A stretch of DNA of 64,000 bases from Bombardia bombarda (lineage: Eukaryota > Ascomycota > Sordariomycetes > Sordariales > Lasiosphaeriaceae). Below, in pieces: positions 23,866 to 34,234 of the stretch (position 1 is its first letter; each line of letters opens with the position of its first letter). The stretch lies in assembly GCA_030512295.1 (NCBI GenBank), contig JAULSR010000007.1, positions 1,016,501 through 1,080,500 of the forward strand, read 5' to 3'. The position numbers and the translations under genes are program-made. The notes beneath the pieces are model-generated. The model saw only the letters and a list, made by a program, of their open reading frames with translations. It made no database searches and was not told the origin of the DNA.

Positions 23866-25193
23866 TGCTTATCTTACTTGACACGAGAAAGTTTTGAAGG
23901 ATGAATAAAGGTGCAGATATCTGGAGAAAAAAAAAAAAAATTGAAGGCTTTAAAGTGGCCGTAAAGAGGTTGGTCGTTGACCTGGGAAGCATTTGCAGAG
24001 ACAGTGCAGACGTGATCCGACTCCCGAGGTCCAGCTTAGTCTACGAAGTAGAACTAGACGTTATGTAAAATGGAGCATGGCCTCTGTAATCTATTACAAA
24101 TCGAGTCTTAGTACGTAGGTAGTAAGTACTAAGTAGTACCAGTCCTTGGCAATGTTTTTCCGTCGGCAATCAAGTCCGGCTTTTGGTCCTGTGGATTGAT
24201 AGGCACCATCAATAATCGCCAAAAAATATTTTGAGGATAACTTACTAGCTCTACTAGCTCCGGCACTTAAAGCGCGTGTGGATGAGGCAGCAAATTTGAA
24301 GGGAACGTCGAATGAAAACGTCGAACGCGGAAGCTGGCAACGGGTGCCAGATCAGGGAAGGCTGGATTGGGGAAAACCCATGTTGGGATCGCAGGGGGGT
24401 AAAATAGAAACTGATCCTGTTATTCGTAGAGCTGCACCTAGTGAGCGAGACCAATCAAATCAGATACTGGTATCGTTATCTGCTTTCTAAAATGGCCGAG
24501 CAAGACGCGGCTTCCATCATAGTACCCAAGATAAGTAGTACTATTACAAAGCCACTTATTACCTACCTACTAATTATTCTAGTACCAGTGACCGCACTCG
24601 ATTCAATATGTCTTGTAAACTCGCCAAGTCAACCAGCCTTTGATTTCAGACAAGTGAGTCCCAGCGGATTTAGTTCCTGAGTAAGTAGCATATGGCTTCT
24701 GATAAAAGCCGTGGCTTCAGAGCAGAATGAGCTTCAATTAGGTATGGATCTGAACGTGTGAACAATTTGTCAGAAGCGGATTTGAGCCAGTCTGGAAGAG
24801 GTAATTGACATTTGTGGGACAAGATCCAACACCATTGAGGTGTGGCGTCCAATCGCGTGCCCAGTGCTGTTCTCACTTGGCTTGGCTTCGCCTGGAGGCG
24901 CACTATTCAGCCCTGGGTGGGCGAACTTGCTATTTGATAGGGAAACGTCCAAAGAGGGGGGGTTTTGGAAGACAACGCATTAGGCAGATTTCAGGCAGGC
25001 AGGCAAGGACGTGAGCGCTAGGAGAGGCAGCCAGCGCGATAGTGTGCTGGGTGGCATTTTCGGCCCCCATTCATCATCAGCTCAATCGATCGACAGTTCG
25101 TCAAGGTTAGAAGAGGGGCTATTCGCCAATTCTCTTCTTTCTCTGCGCATCAATATCGCAATTTAGTTTTCGGTAAATCACCAGAAACCAACC
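23866..25193. promoter_or_regulatory. Divergent intergenic region
   Basis: Separates the monooxygenase and coiled-coil genes, which point away from each other. It includes an A-run at about 23927..23940 and a GTAGGTAGTAAGTACTAAGTAG patch at 24114..24138. No operator is identified. Confidence 0.4.
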
Positions 25194-27176
25194 ATGGCGT
25201 CGTCAATTCAGAACTTCAAATCTCTCCGCAAGAGAGACTCTGGCCAACCACCTGTTGCTAATCACCAGGTAGGGGAAAACGCGGAGAGTGTGACGCCCCC
25301 GACCCCGCCGCACAACGAGATGCAGGAAGTGAAGAAAGAAAATGCTCGCATTCTGAACGATCTGATGGAGCGGTATGAGCGGAAGGAGGCAGAAACGCGG
25401 CGCGCCCACCAAGCAGAACTCCGTCGTTACCAGAATGAAAATGACAAAATGAAGCTGCACTATGTAGATGCCCACAATCAACTCCAACGACAACTTCAGG
25501 AGGAGCGAGCGAAACATGCGCAGCAACTGCAAGAAGCGAAGAGGTCAAGAAGTGACGAACTCAACGCACTGAATGCCAAGCATAAGGGACAGATCGATGA
25601 CCAGATTGATAAGGCGCAGAAGCAGGCTACACAACATGAGGAGTATATCAGCAACTTCAAGCGACAGTACGCCGATGAGATGAAGAGACGGGATTTTGAA
25701 CGCAATCATGAGCTTGATGCCCTTCAACGACAGCACAAGGAAGAGATGATGAAGGCGCAGCGCGAACTAGAGATTACGCAGCGTCAACATGCCGAGCAAA
25801 CCAAGCAGCTGCACGAAGAGTTGACGAAGCGCGCAGCTGAGACCGAAAGGCGGAAGATCCAAGGGGATTCCGTCCAGGCGGAATGCGGCGGGCTGCGAAA
25901 TCAAAATCAGCAACTGATGCGGGAAATCGAAGTCTTGAAGACGAAGCGCGAGAAGCAAGTATCAAGTCTGGAGCATGCCTTGAGAGAGCTGGAACTCAAC
26001 TTTAAGAAGAAGACCGAGGCGCAGTCCCTAGAGCATAAACAGCAACATGAACAATCAAGGCAAGAGATTCTGCAGCTGAAAGCCAACTACGAACAGGGGT
26101 TTCAAGATACAAAGACGCAACTCGAGGCCCTGCTCGCGCAACACCAGGATGAGTTAGACCAACAAAGCATCAAGTACGAGAAGTACCTGGACCGACAAAG
26201 CGCTCAGTACAAGGCGCAGATTGTTGAGACTGTGGCGCAGATGAAGGACCGTATTCGATCTCTGGAGGCAGACCTCATGGAGAAGCCAGATGAATTTCGA
26301 CTCGTTTCGGACCGTACGCTGAAAGATCGGTACCGGCAGCTAAGACTACTCGTCGAGACGATCAGCGAGCCGTTCAACCTCGGAATCAAGTCGCTGGGCA
26401 GTAACGTCGACCAGCTGGACCCGACCCAATTCTTGGCACGGGCGGGCAAGAATCAGACACGCTTCCTTCTCCGAAACATATTCTGGACCAAGATCATTGA
26501 CGGCTTCTTCTCAGCTCCATATGGATTCGGCGCCTTCGGCTCTGGCGGGGGGAAGAAGATGCTGTTTGACCTGTACTGCACGTGGCAGAGACTGTTTGAT
26601 GCAGACTTTGTTGGGTATGATTCGGATTCAAGGACACAGGAAGACTTTGAGCCCTTCTATCGAGATAAATATGCAAATGGATGGCGGTCAGCAACATTTC
26701 AGTCGATCGTGGCAGTCGTGTTGCCGAGGGAAGGGAGCAGGAAGTTGAAGGTGGCATCGGAATCCCAGAATGAGGCTCCGAGCAGCAGGCAGCAGAGCAT
26801 AGCGAATGCGCATGCTGAGAATGCCAACCAGGTGAAAAAAAGCCTGTTGGAGGCTCTGAGCTCAGTTTGTGATGGTGTGATGGTCAGCGAGGAGATCCAA
26901 GATAAGGTGGACGAGACTGTTCGTTGTGCTGGCGAGCTCGCATTAGAATTTGGAGTGCACAAGGCCAAGATCTGCTTTGGGCTACCGGGGCATGGAGATA
27001 CGGTCCAGATCGGGGCGGAGTTCGTCGATTGCGAAGACGGTGATTCGGGTCGTGGGGCGCTCGAGGTGGTGGAATTGGCCGTGTCACCATCGCTCTTCAT
27101 GATTGGTGATGGTCGTAATGATCTTATCACTGCTAACTGCCTCTGGCCGGGCGAGATATACCCTCGAAGGTCGTGA
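25194..27176 (+). CDS. Long coiled-coil protein with a C-terminal globular region
   Basis: Single-exon 660-aa protein. Residues about 35-390 are almost continuous heptad-rich, Gln/Glu/Lys-rich coiled coil with repeated QLQEE- and QRQHKEE-like units. Residues about 395-510 form a conserved-looking globular part (RQLRLLVETISEPFNLGIKS onward, then a YGFGAFGSGGGKK loop). A variable linker and a C-terminal segment ending in CLWPGEIYP follow. No signal peptide or membrane segment is seen. This layout is seen in many uncharacterised fungal proteins; a scaffolding role is possible but is an inference. The 5' leader before the ATG in AACCATGG fits a fungal start. No link to the flanking catabolic genes can be argued from sequence. 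Confidence 0.7.
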   Translation: MASSIQNFKSLRKRDSGQPPVANHQVGENAESVTPPTPPHNEMQEVKKENARILNDLMERYERKEAETRRAHQAELRRYQNENDKMKLHYVDAHNQLQRQLQEERAKHAQQLQEAKRSRSDELNALNAKHKGQIDDQIDKAQKQATQHEEYISNFKRQYADEMKRRDFERNHELDALQRQHKEEMMKAQRELEITQRQHAEQTKQLHEELTKRAAETERRKIQGDSVQAECGGLRNQNQQLMREIEVLKTKREKQVSSLEHALRELELNFKKKTEAQSLEHKQQHEQSRQEILQLKANYEQGFQDTKTQLEALLAQHQDELDQQSIKYEKYLDRQSAQYKAQIVETVAQMKDRIRSLEADLMEKPDEFRLVSDRTLKDRYRQLRLLVETISEPFNLGIKSLGSNVDQLDPTQFLARAGKNQTRFLLRNIFWTKIIDGFFSAPYGFGAFGSGGGKKMLFDLYCTWQRLFDADFVGYDSDSRTQEDFEPFYRDKYANGWRSATFQSIVAVVLPREGSRKLKVASESQNEAPSSRQQSIANAHAENANQVKKSLLEALSSVCDGVMVSEEIQDKVDETVRCAGELALEFGVHKAKICFGLPGHGDTVQIGAEFVDCEDGDSGRGALEVVELAVSPSLFMIGDGRNDLITANCLWPGEIYPRRS

Positions 27177-27507
27177 ATAGAGATACAAATGGATGGACTT
27201 GTTTTTTTTATTTTTTTACTTCGTACATGCTTGGCTGTGTAAGACTATGGGAGGAGAAAAATCATCAGGCAGAGTCGCAAAACGCATGGCTAATTCGCGC
27301 CTTCCTCACTCAAAGTCAGAAGTTCAGAACAGTGATGGCACAGCAGGCAGTCGAGATCAGAGTGTAGCAGTTGATAGTGCAGCTGAGAGCCAAAGGCGCT
27401 TAGCATGCCAGTTTCTGAATCTGCCTTAACATGCGAGACATAGTTCTTAGGTATTTCTCCCAAGGCACGTTCCCGCCAGCCAAATGACATCCTTTCTGCC
27501 TGCCTAC
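27177..27507. other. Short spacer between convergent genes
   Basis: A T-rich stretch after the coiled-coil stop (27200..27220) suits a transcript end. Nothing else is supported. Confidence 0.4.
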
Positions 27508-28773
27508 CTACTGACCTAGCGCCAGCTCCAGAATTTGCATCACCTGTTCCACGCGAGTTACAGGCAATGGATTTGTAGCGGTATTGCGATCCCCCAAGGC
27601 GTTGATGGCAAGTTGATGCAGCTTGTCCCTGCCAATGCCCACATCCTTCAGACTGCCGGGCAACGCCAACTCGCTGACATAGGCCCCGACAACATCGCCC
27701 GCGCTCGCTGTTGCCTCTGACAGTCCTGCGCGCTTCAGGGCATCTGCGACGGTCGCGTCCCCCCAGAATGCGCCCAGCACCAATTTCTGTCGCTCCACCA
27801 TCCACGCATCTCCATGCTCGCGATTCCACCGCAGCACAGGCGGCAGCATGATGCAGCTTGTCTCGCCGTGTCCAACACCCAGCGGTCCAAGTTGTCGCCC
27901 AATGGCATGGCTGGCGCCCATGGTCGGCCCTGGCTCCTGACCCCGCAGCGCCGCGATAACACCCAACATCTCGCTCCGCCGCGCCTCGAGGTCGTCGGGT
28001 CGCTCCTTGGTGATCAAGAGGTTCGGCAACAGCAGCCCCAGCCCCTCGAGATTGAACTTCTCGGCCTCCGCCCTCTTTTCCGCGCTGCCCTCGCTCTCAT
28101 GGCCAGGTCGAAAGAACGACGAGCACAATGCCTCGACGCAGTGATCGACCGCCCGCATCCCCGAGCTCAGCCACACGCGCTCCGGCGTCGAGACCGTCAG
28201 AGCCGCGTCGAGAATTACCAGATCCGCCCCCATGGTGGGATGCCTGAACGCTGTCTTGCGATGATTGCGCCAGTCGGTCGCTCCGCCAAAAGGGGCATAC
28301 TCACCGCCCGAGAGGGACGTGGGGATGTTGATGGTGCGGATTGTGCAGCCCTTCAATGATGCCGCGTCTTTCGTCATACGAGCGTACAGCTCCTCGAGAG
28401 ACTCGGTCGTGAAGGCGCCATTGGCAGCCGCGAACGTTGCAACCTTTGCGCCGTCGGTCAAAGACCCCGCGCCAAGCGTGACGACCAGGTCGGCGTCGAG
28501 ATCGCGCAGATCCGCCGCCACTTCGAGCACATCAGGCCAGGGTACATGCGGTCGGATGCCGTACCGCACCCCGACTACCTTGTCGCCAAGCGCTTGCTGG
28601 AGCGTGGTGAAGGCGTCTGTCTTGCTGATGGAGCTCGAGACAATGATGTACACCTTGTTCGCGTTGAAGGTCTCGGTCACATGGTGTTTGCAGGATTCTG
28701 CGAAAGGCAGGCCGATGGAGACATATGGCTTCGGGTGCAGAGCTGGGTAGTAGCTTTCTCCCTCAAGCCCCAT
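27508..28773 (-). CDS. Iron-containing alcohol dehydrogenase, maleylacetate reductase-like
   Basis: Single-exon 421-aa protein of the group III (iron-type) dehydrogenase family. The nucleotide-binding motif is LGAGSLTDGAK at about residues 101-111, and IPTSLSGGEYAPFGG follows as in maleylacetate reductases. Metal-site histidines are visible at H211 (VDHCVE), H289 (GASHAIG) and H302 (GHGETS), with the usual 13-residue spacing of the last two. The position four residues before H211 is Arg instead of the common Asp or Asn. Maleylacetate reductase converts maleylacetate to 3-oxoadipate with NAD(P)H at the end of hydroxyquinol-type aromatic degradation. Together with the nearby FAD monooxygenase this suggests ring catabolism. 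Cytosolic, no signal peptide. A general Fe-ADH role is the alternative. Confidence 0.85.
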   Translation of the reverse strand: MGLEGESYYPALHPKPYVSIGLPFAESCKHHVTETFNANKVYIIVSSSISKTDAFTTLQQALGDKVVGVRYGIRPHVPWPDVLEVAADLRDLDADLVVTLGAGSLTDGAKVATFAAANGAFTTESLEELYARMTKDAASLKGCTIRTINIPTSLSGGEYAPFGGATDWRNHRKTAFRHPTMGADLVILDAALTVSTPERVWLSSGMRAVDHCVEALCSSFFRPGHESEGSAEKRAEAEKFNLEGLGLLLPNLLITKERPDDLEARRSEMLGVIAALRGQEPGPTMGASHAIGRQLGPLGVGHGETSCIMLPPVLRWNREHGDAWMVERQKLVLGAFWGDATVADALKRAGLSEATASAGDVVGAYVSELALPGSLKDVGIGRDKLHQLAINALGDRNTATNPLPVTRVEQVMQILELALGQ

Positions 28774-29519
28774 TTTGCCCGACTATTTATCGAGTCCTGT
28801 TCTTCAGTTGGACCCTTCTAGATATGCAAGTGCGTACGGGATATCGACAGACGATGGAGCAAGCGCTTTTTGCTAAAAGAATTGCAACTCGCTGGTCAAT
28901 AAGAAAACTGCGTGGATCGGACAATGTCTTTCCTTGGAGATTGACTTTGACTCGGGCGGTGCTCGACGTCTCAAAAACGTGGTGGCTGCTTGAAATGTCA
29001 AGTCCGTCCGTTCCGAAGGAAGCCCCGAGCCCCTCCTTCTCCGCATTCCACCTGCGTCAGGTAACATTTCATTGTCTCACGCAATCGGCCTTCATAAGCA
29101 ATATAAGTATCTTGGTAAACGATAGCTAGACGTAGTTAACCCGAATTCTAAAAGGCGCATTATCAGTAGCTGACTCCGCGTTGCGGCTGTTTGGGTTCGC
29201 CATTGACAGAGTGAAGCTATGTAGGGACGCAAGGGCGACATTCATCTATCAGCAATGGCATAATAAAACTTAAGGTAACCGTCACATAGGTACTTTTATA
29301 GATAACCGAGGCAAATCTAAATATCGGGGTCATGCTGCGTCATGCTGCGGGAACTTCAGCAGGGATGACTTTGCTGGCGAGCCGAAACTCTATCGCTTCG
29401 GCCATGTGTGCCAAAGAACAAATGCCATTGCCGTAAGCAGTGGTCTGCTTCAACCCCCATTCTTTGCTATTTGGAGGCTTCAAACTGATGTTTATTTTTA
29501 CACGACCCAAGTTTTGCCT
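28774..29519. other. Intergenic spacer
   Basis: Upstream of the Fe-type dehydrogenase. A 12-base direct repeat (GTCATGCTGCG-like) lies at about 29328..29350. No gene is supported. Confidence 0.4.
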
Positions 29520-30768
29520 CTACGTTAACTCCTTTTCGGCGTGGATAACAAACGAGCCTGGCGCTACAGCAGCTGTATACTCAGGCAGAGCTTCTCGACT
29601 CCGACTCTCTCGGGCCGAAGTAACGTACTGTTGTATTTCGTCGACATCAATTTTGTAGACTTGTTTCCCGCTGGGATGCGACTCAAAGGTTTGGTGTATG
29701 TACCCAGCTGAGTACGACCGTTCTGGCGGTGCCGACGTTTGATGCGACTCCCAGGATCGAGAACGCGAACAGTTGCCTAGGAACTTCCAAGTAGTGAATA
29801 CCAAGAGCCGTCCCTCGGGCCGAGCTGGAACGGTATCGGGCAAGACGGTAACGGCATAGTCTGTAAGACAGCGTGGACAGGATTTCCTAGATAATGGCTA
29901 GTCCAGGGTTACCTGTCCTACAGGCAGGAGGGTCGACGAAATACGTACAAGGCGTTATATGAGATGCTGTCGCGACACATGCAGTGCATTCCGTGGAAAA
30001 GGGCGCATTGCAGCCGCTTATGAATGTATACCTTGTTCGATAGTAAGGGATCCGTCTTGTCATTTAAAGCAGCCCTGGGAAGTAGGAAGGAGGTAATTTG
30101 GGCGGCTTCGTCGTCGTTAAAGTGCTGGTCAAGACCAAAACTCGCCATATACGGAACAAGAAAGGGGTACTCGTCGGCCCACTGAAGGTGTCTGCAGATG
30201 GGGTCGGCGTGTGTAAGGATATGGCCGATTTCGTAAAGCGTTTGTAGCGTGGCTGTGTGGCCAGGCCCCATCCGGGGCGCCCACACGTCTTGTCCCCGCA
30301 TAATGACTGATGATGGCAGATTTCCGTTAGTTATTGGCATTTCCCTCAGGCAGTGGAAGTTGACATACTCGTCTGGTAACGGACATCGACTCTGAATTGA
30401 GTGAGCGAGAAGCCGCGCCCCGTAGATTGGCCAAAGGGTCTTGCGAGGTCGGCCGCCATTTGCTCCGAGATAGAAGGGTCAACGTCATAGCATTCCCGGC
30501 CTTGGCGGGCCATTTGCTTCTTCCAGGCCTGGGCAATCAAATCCGGTGTAGGTAATCGGCAACCGCCAGTGCTGGCAGAGCGGCCGAGGGGACCTGGCTC
30601 TAGCTCTGCGGGTGGTGGAGAGCTACAGCGCTCAGTTATTACCGTGACAGGAGTCGGCCACGCTGAGGGAGCCATCTTCGCTTCGCCACTGTCTGGCGGT
30701 GATGACCCCAGAATGCCCTGTATCTTGACGCGTATTTTTCGCTGCATTTTGCTCAGGGCAGTGGCCAT
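29520..30768 (-). CDS. Unrecognised fungal protein, three putative exons
   Basis: Exon 1 (30369..30768) and exon 2 (29949..30306) join in phase through GTATGT..CAG (reading YQTIIMRG). Together they encode about 250 residues with a basic N terminus, a Pro/Ser-rich segment, an RGFSLTQFRVDVR stretch and a helical part containing HLQWADEYPFLVPYM and CALFHGMHCM. A third block is entered at 29860 (CTTACAG). The in-phase reading there ends early, while a longer, more coding-looking frame to 29520 does not match the phase. The C terminus is therefore unsettled, and a lesion is possible. No domain, signal peptide or membrane helix is recognised. Confidence 0.45.
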
Positions 30769-31095
30769 GGCGATGGATGTATTTTAAGAAGCGTTGCTTC
30801 GTCGGCCGTCGAGTGCGAGCAACAACCCATTTTATCTCTCGAAAAAAATGGCCGACATGTTAGAGTTTCGGTTCCTCAGCCAAGTTATCATTGCCGCCAT
30901 GTGATGTGAGTTGTGGATTTGGGCTCGTGCCCAGCCAGGGCGGCATACCTTCTTGGGTCTACTAGCTCAATCGACTGGCTTGGTGAGCTTTCCTGCTCAG
31001 GCAGCTATAGTATGAGTCAAAATCTGCCCCCTCCCCGATTTACCACCTAACTGTACCCGGGTTGACCTTTCATAACTTATTTATACTATCTATGA

Positions 31096-31271
31096 ATGGA
31101 ATAATTATAAGTAGGATAGTTATAGATGGGATAGCTGGAGGTGGGATAGTCGTAAATGGGATACTTGTAAATGGGATAGTTGCTAACGAATGGTTGTAGA
31201 TAGGATAGTTGGTGGGATAATTATGAATGGGATAGTGATAAATGGGATAGTTGTAGGTGGTGTATTTCTAG
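31096..31271. repeat. Degenerate 15-bp minisatellite
   Basis: About 12 head-to-tail units of consensus ATGGGATAGTTGTAA, mostly 15 bp, with one unit shortened to about 11 bp. It fills much of the spacer between the unrecognised gene and the O-methyltransferase remnant. TAG and TAA in each unit close the frames. Confidence 0.85.
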
Positions 31272-31496
31272 ATGGGGCCATACTTACTGACTGGCACTGT
31301 ACATATATTCTAACGGCCAATATCATCGGCTGTTAATCCACCCGTTTCTACCCAGCTTGCCGATTGTCAGCAACCACGCTCGGTATGCCTCTTCAGTCGA
31401 GACCGGTACGCATTCCGTATAAGATCTTTGCATAGGCACAGAGTTGATATATCCAACCATGGTCATCCGGAACAAGATTAAGATTGTGCAGCTACC

Positions 31497-32231
31497 ATGA
31501 ATAATAATATAGCCATCTCGAAAACAGAGCGGCTCCTGGAGAAACTGCATTCAAGCGACGATTCACCAGCAAGCAGGTCTGAGCTGCTCGGGCAGATCGA
31601 GGAGATACGCTTCTCGGTGCAGCAGCCCTGCGACGCTATGAATCACTATGTCAACAAGGCAAGTACATCTAACTAGCATATCTATTTGCACGTATACGTC
31701 AATGCTAACAAAGTATCTTCCCAGTCATAGGTTCTGATCATTATCAACGCCTGCAGCGAACTTGGCGTGTTTGACCCCGTCCCTCTCGACGGCGCTGCAT
31801 CAACCGATGAGATTGCAACCACGGTCAAAATCGATGTCTCGATCATTTGTACTTGCCCACAGCCTTCCTTCCCCCTTTTCAGTATTTTCAAAAAGTATCC
31901 CTCGTTAACATACCTGCGATCTATCACAAAGCCCGCTTCCTCAAATCCCTCATCCTCGAAGGCTTCTTCACCATCTCTCACCCCCCTCCAGAGGCGCCCT
32001 CCACGGCGCCGACAACGCCATCTCATGGAAAGCGTCCTCCCTCTTGCCCATGGACCGGTACGTGGTGCGCATGGCCGACTACCTGCGCAGCCACACGCGA
32101 TCGAAACTTGTGGCAAGTGCTTCGACGGAAAGAGCGTCAAGTCGCAGGAGATACCTTGCATTCAGCACTCATTTAGATATCATGTCAGAAAGATGGTGAG
32201 ATTGGTATCAACAGAAGTAGAATTCGCCTAA
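31497..32231 (+). pseudogene. O-methyltransferase remnant (N-terminal part only)
   Basis: Exon 1 (31497..31658) reads like the start of a fungal secondary-metabolism O-methyltransferase (QQPCDAMNHYVNK). A GC-AG intron (AAG/GCAAGT..TCATAG) joins it in phase to 31731, giving VLIIINACSELGVFDPVPLD then STDEIATTVKIDVSII, the winged-helix dimerisation part that precedes the methyltransferase fold. After this the family sequence breaks up: pieces such as NAISWKASSLLPMDRYVVRM (about 32008..32067) lie in another frame. The SAM-binding core and catalytic histidine region are absent before the Zn-dehydrogenase gene begins at 32308. A functional enzyme is unlikely. The tail-to-tail position beside an oxidoreductase fits a decayed biosynthetic locus. 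Confidence 0.6.
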
Positions 32232-32307
32232 ATAACTAAAATACACAACTCTCCATCAGTCATAATACTACTAATATACATACAACACGCAACGACGTTT
32301 ATCTTGA

Positions 32308-33744
32308 TCAATAAGTCGTCAACTCGGGCGTGCCCTCGGCTCTGGGGAACGAGTGCTTAGTCTGGACAAAGACCTTCTGCATCGAGTCGTCCTTGGCGTC
32401 AAACTTGTAGTAAACCTTGTCCATATCCTCCATTCTGACGCGGTGCGAGACCATCTGTGTGGGATCCAGCTCGCCCGTCTGAACCTTGCGGAGCAGGTCC
32501 TCCCAGTACTTGTGCACCGGCGCCTGGCCGTTGCCGATGAGGCGGATGCCGCGCTGCATCAGCGAACCGATGTTGAAGTGGTTGGTCTGCACATGTATGT
32601 CAGCTTCCCCCTGTGTTCTGAACAACAAAGAGCGACGGGGGTCATCATGATAGATGGAACAACTTACATAGCCAACATAAACACCCGTGATACCCGCTCG
32701 TCCATAGTTGCGCACACCCTCAATCATCTCGTTCAAGATCTCACTAGTATCGGTCTCAGCGCCGACCTGCATCTCGAGCCAGTGCATCCACCCTTTTGCG
32801 TACTCGCCAGCAGCGCACTCGATGGCCACGTCAGGGCCCCGACCGCCGCACAGCTCCTTCAGCCTGCTAACAACAGTCTCCTTGTTGGTTACGCCGAAGC
32901 TGAGCTTCTTGAAGTCGACCACCACAAGCTTGTCCTTGTGCTCGGCCGGCCAGCGGCCCTCAACAAAAGACAGACGGGGCTCGGTGTCGACAAAGATAAC
33001 CTTCTTGGCGCCCTCATCGAGTGCGTAAATGCCCGCCATCTGGCCGATGGGGCCGGCGCCAAAGATGGCGACTTCGTCGCCAGGGTAGACGGCGGTGTCC
33101 TTGACGGCGTTGTAGGCTGTCGGGAGGACGTCGGAGAGGAAGAGGGCTTTCTCATCAGGGACGCCGTCGGGGATCTCGAGCAGGTTGGCATCTGCCAGCG
33201 GCACGCGCACGTACTCTGCCTGGCCGCCTGCGAAGCCGCCCGTCAAATGCGAGTAGCCAAAGATGCCGGCCGTGCGGCCGCCGTACATGGCCTTTGTGGT
33301 GGTGTTTGAGTTTGTCATCTCGCACTGCGACGAGAGCTTCTGCTTGCAGAAGAAGCAGTCCCCGCATGCGATCTGGAACGAGACGACGTAGCGCTTGCCG
33401 ACCTGGACCTTGGTCACGCCGGGACCGGCCTTCTCGACGACTCCGCAGAACTCGTGGCCGAGGATGTCGCCTTTCTGCATCTGCATGACGGCGCCGTGGA
33501 GCAGGTGGAGGTCGCTCCCGCAGACTGTGGTTCCCGTGACCTTTAGGATGACGTCGCCGTCCTCGACGATGCGCGGCTTGGGCACATCGAGGACCTCGAC
33601 CTTCTGCTTGCCCTGCCAGACCAGGGCCTTCATGGTTTCTTCGGACTCGCCCGTCTCGTCATAATTGGAGATGTCCTGTTGAATGTGCTCGGTGTCGTGG
33701 CCGATCGCCTTCTCGGCGGCGTATGCTAATTGTGAGGTTGCCAT
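32308..33744 (-). CDS. Zinc-dependent alcohol dehydrogenase (MDR superfamily)
   Basis: Two exons, 32668..33744 and 32308..32586, give a 451-aa medium-chain dehydrogenase. Catalytic zinc ligands are in CGSDLH and GHEFCGVVE; the structural zinc lobe is CGDCFFC plus a following Cys; the NAD-binding motif is FGAGPIGQMAG. The 81-bp intron (GTAAGT..CAG) has no stop and a length divisible by three, so its retention would insert 27 residues; removing it restores GVYVGYTNHFNIG. The start at 33744 (MATSQLAYA) is preferred to an upstream frame extension to 33900 that is low in complexity. Closest in style to the formaldehyde dehydrogenase and threonine-dehydrogenase-like group; the substrate is unknown. 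Its neighbour is the O-methyltransferase remnant. Confidence 0.85.
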   Translation of the reverse strand: MATSQLAYAAEKAIGHDTEHIQQDISNYDETGESEETMKALVWQGKQKVEVLDVPKPRIVEDGDVILKVTGTTVCGSDLHLLHGAVMQMQKGDILGHEFCGVVEKAGPGVTKVQVGKRYVVSFQIACGDCFFCKQKLSSQCEMTNSNTTTKAMYGGRTAGIFGYSHLTGGFAGGQAEYVRVPLADANLLEIPDGVPDEKALFLSDVLPTAYNAVKDTAVYPGDEVAIFGAGPIGQMAGIYALDEGAKKVIFVDTEPRLSFVEGRWPAEHKDKLVVVDFKKLSFGVTNKETVVSRLKELCGGRGPDVAIECAAGEYAKGWMHWLEMQVGAETDTSEILNEMIEGVRNYGRAGITGVYVGYVSCSIYHDDPRRSLLFRTQGEADIHVQTNHFNIGSLMQRGIRLIGNGQAPVHKYWEDLLRKVQTGELDPTQMVSHRVRMEDMDKVYYKFDAKDDSMQKVFVQTKHSFPRAEGTPELTTY

Positions 33745-34234
33745 TGTTGCTGATTTTGGCCTCTTTATTCGATATGAGTGATGTTCTCTCTGGTCAAGAA
33801 TTGAGACAGCAGATGGCAGCTTAAATAAAACGACTCCAGAAGAGGCTCTATCGCATCCAGTCACGTCAGGGGAGCAAGGCGGGCGTCGATCGCTCCCCAA
33901 TCCGGCGTCGATTCAATGAGATTTGGGAAGACTGCAACGTCCCACATCGGCCATGACGATGTGAATCTGTCATGACGACACGGCAGGCGAGGTGGTTGAT
34001 GCCGTATTTGCCCCTCGAGGGTGTAAATGGACGACGTCATAGAGGGCTGTTAGGTGCTATTTTTCTCCATTTCGAGGTGGGGTTGGCAGCTGCGTCTTGC
34101 CCTTTTGCCCCACCTACCGAATTGGGTGCCCTCCAGCAGCCACATTCAGGACTTTAGTCGTTCAACGTGCACCAGAGACTACAAATTGGTATTTTCCATT
34201 ATTACAGGTGATGTACTGCTCTGCCCAAACCAGC
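33745..34234. other. Intergenic spacer
   Basis: Promoter side of the Zn-dehydrogenase and 3' side of the secreted protein. It has a GATGTGAATCTGTCATGACG near-palindromic patch at 33950..33980. No gene is supported. Confidence 0.35.

Noticed and set aside
22000..24000. Possible complete aromatic degradation gene cluster
   Set aside because: Only a hydroxylase and, 3.6 kb away, a reductase are present; there is no ring-cleavage enzyme, so a complete pathway is not claimed.
32353..33309. 318-codon plus-strand frame opposite the Zn-dehydrogenase
   Set aside because: Antisense shadow; the minus strand carries all zinc and NAD motifs.
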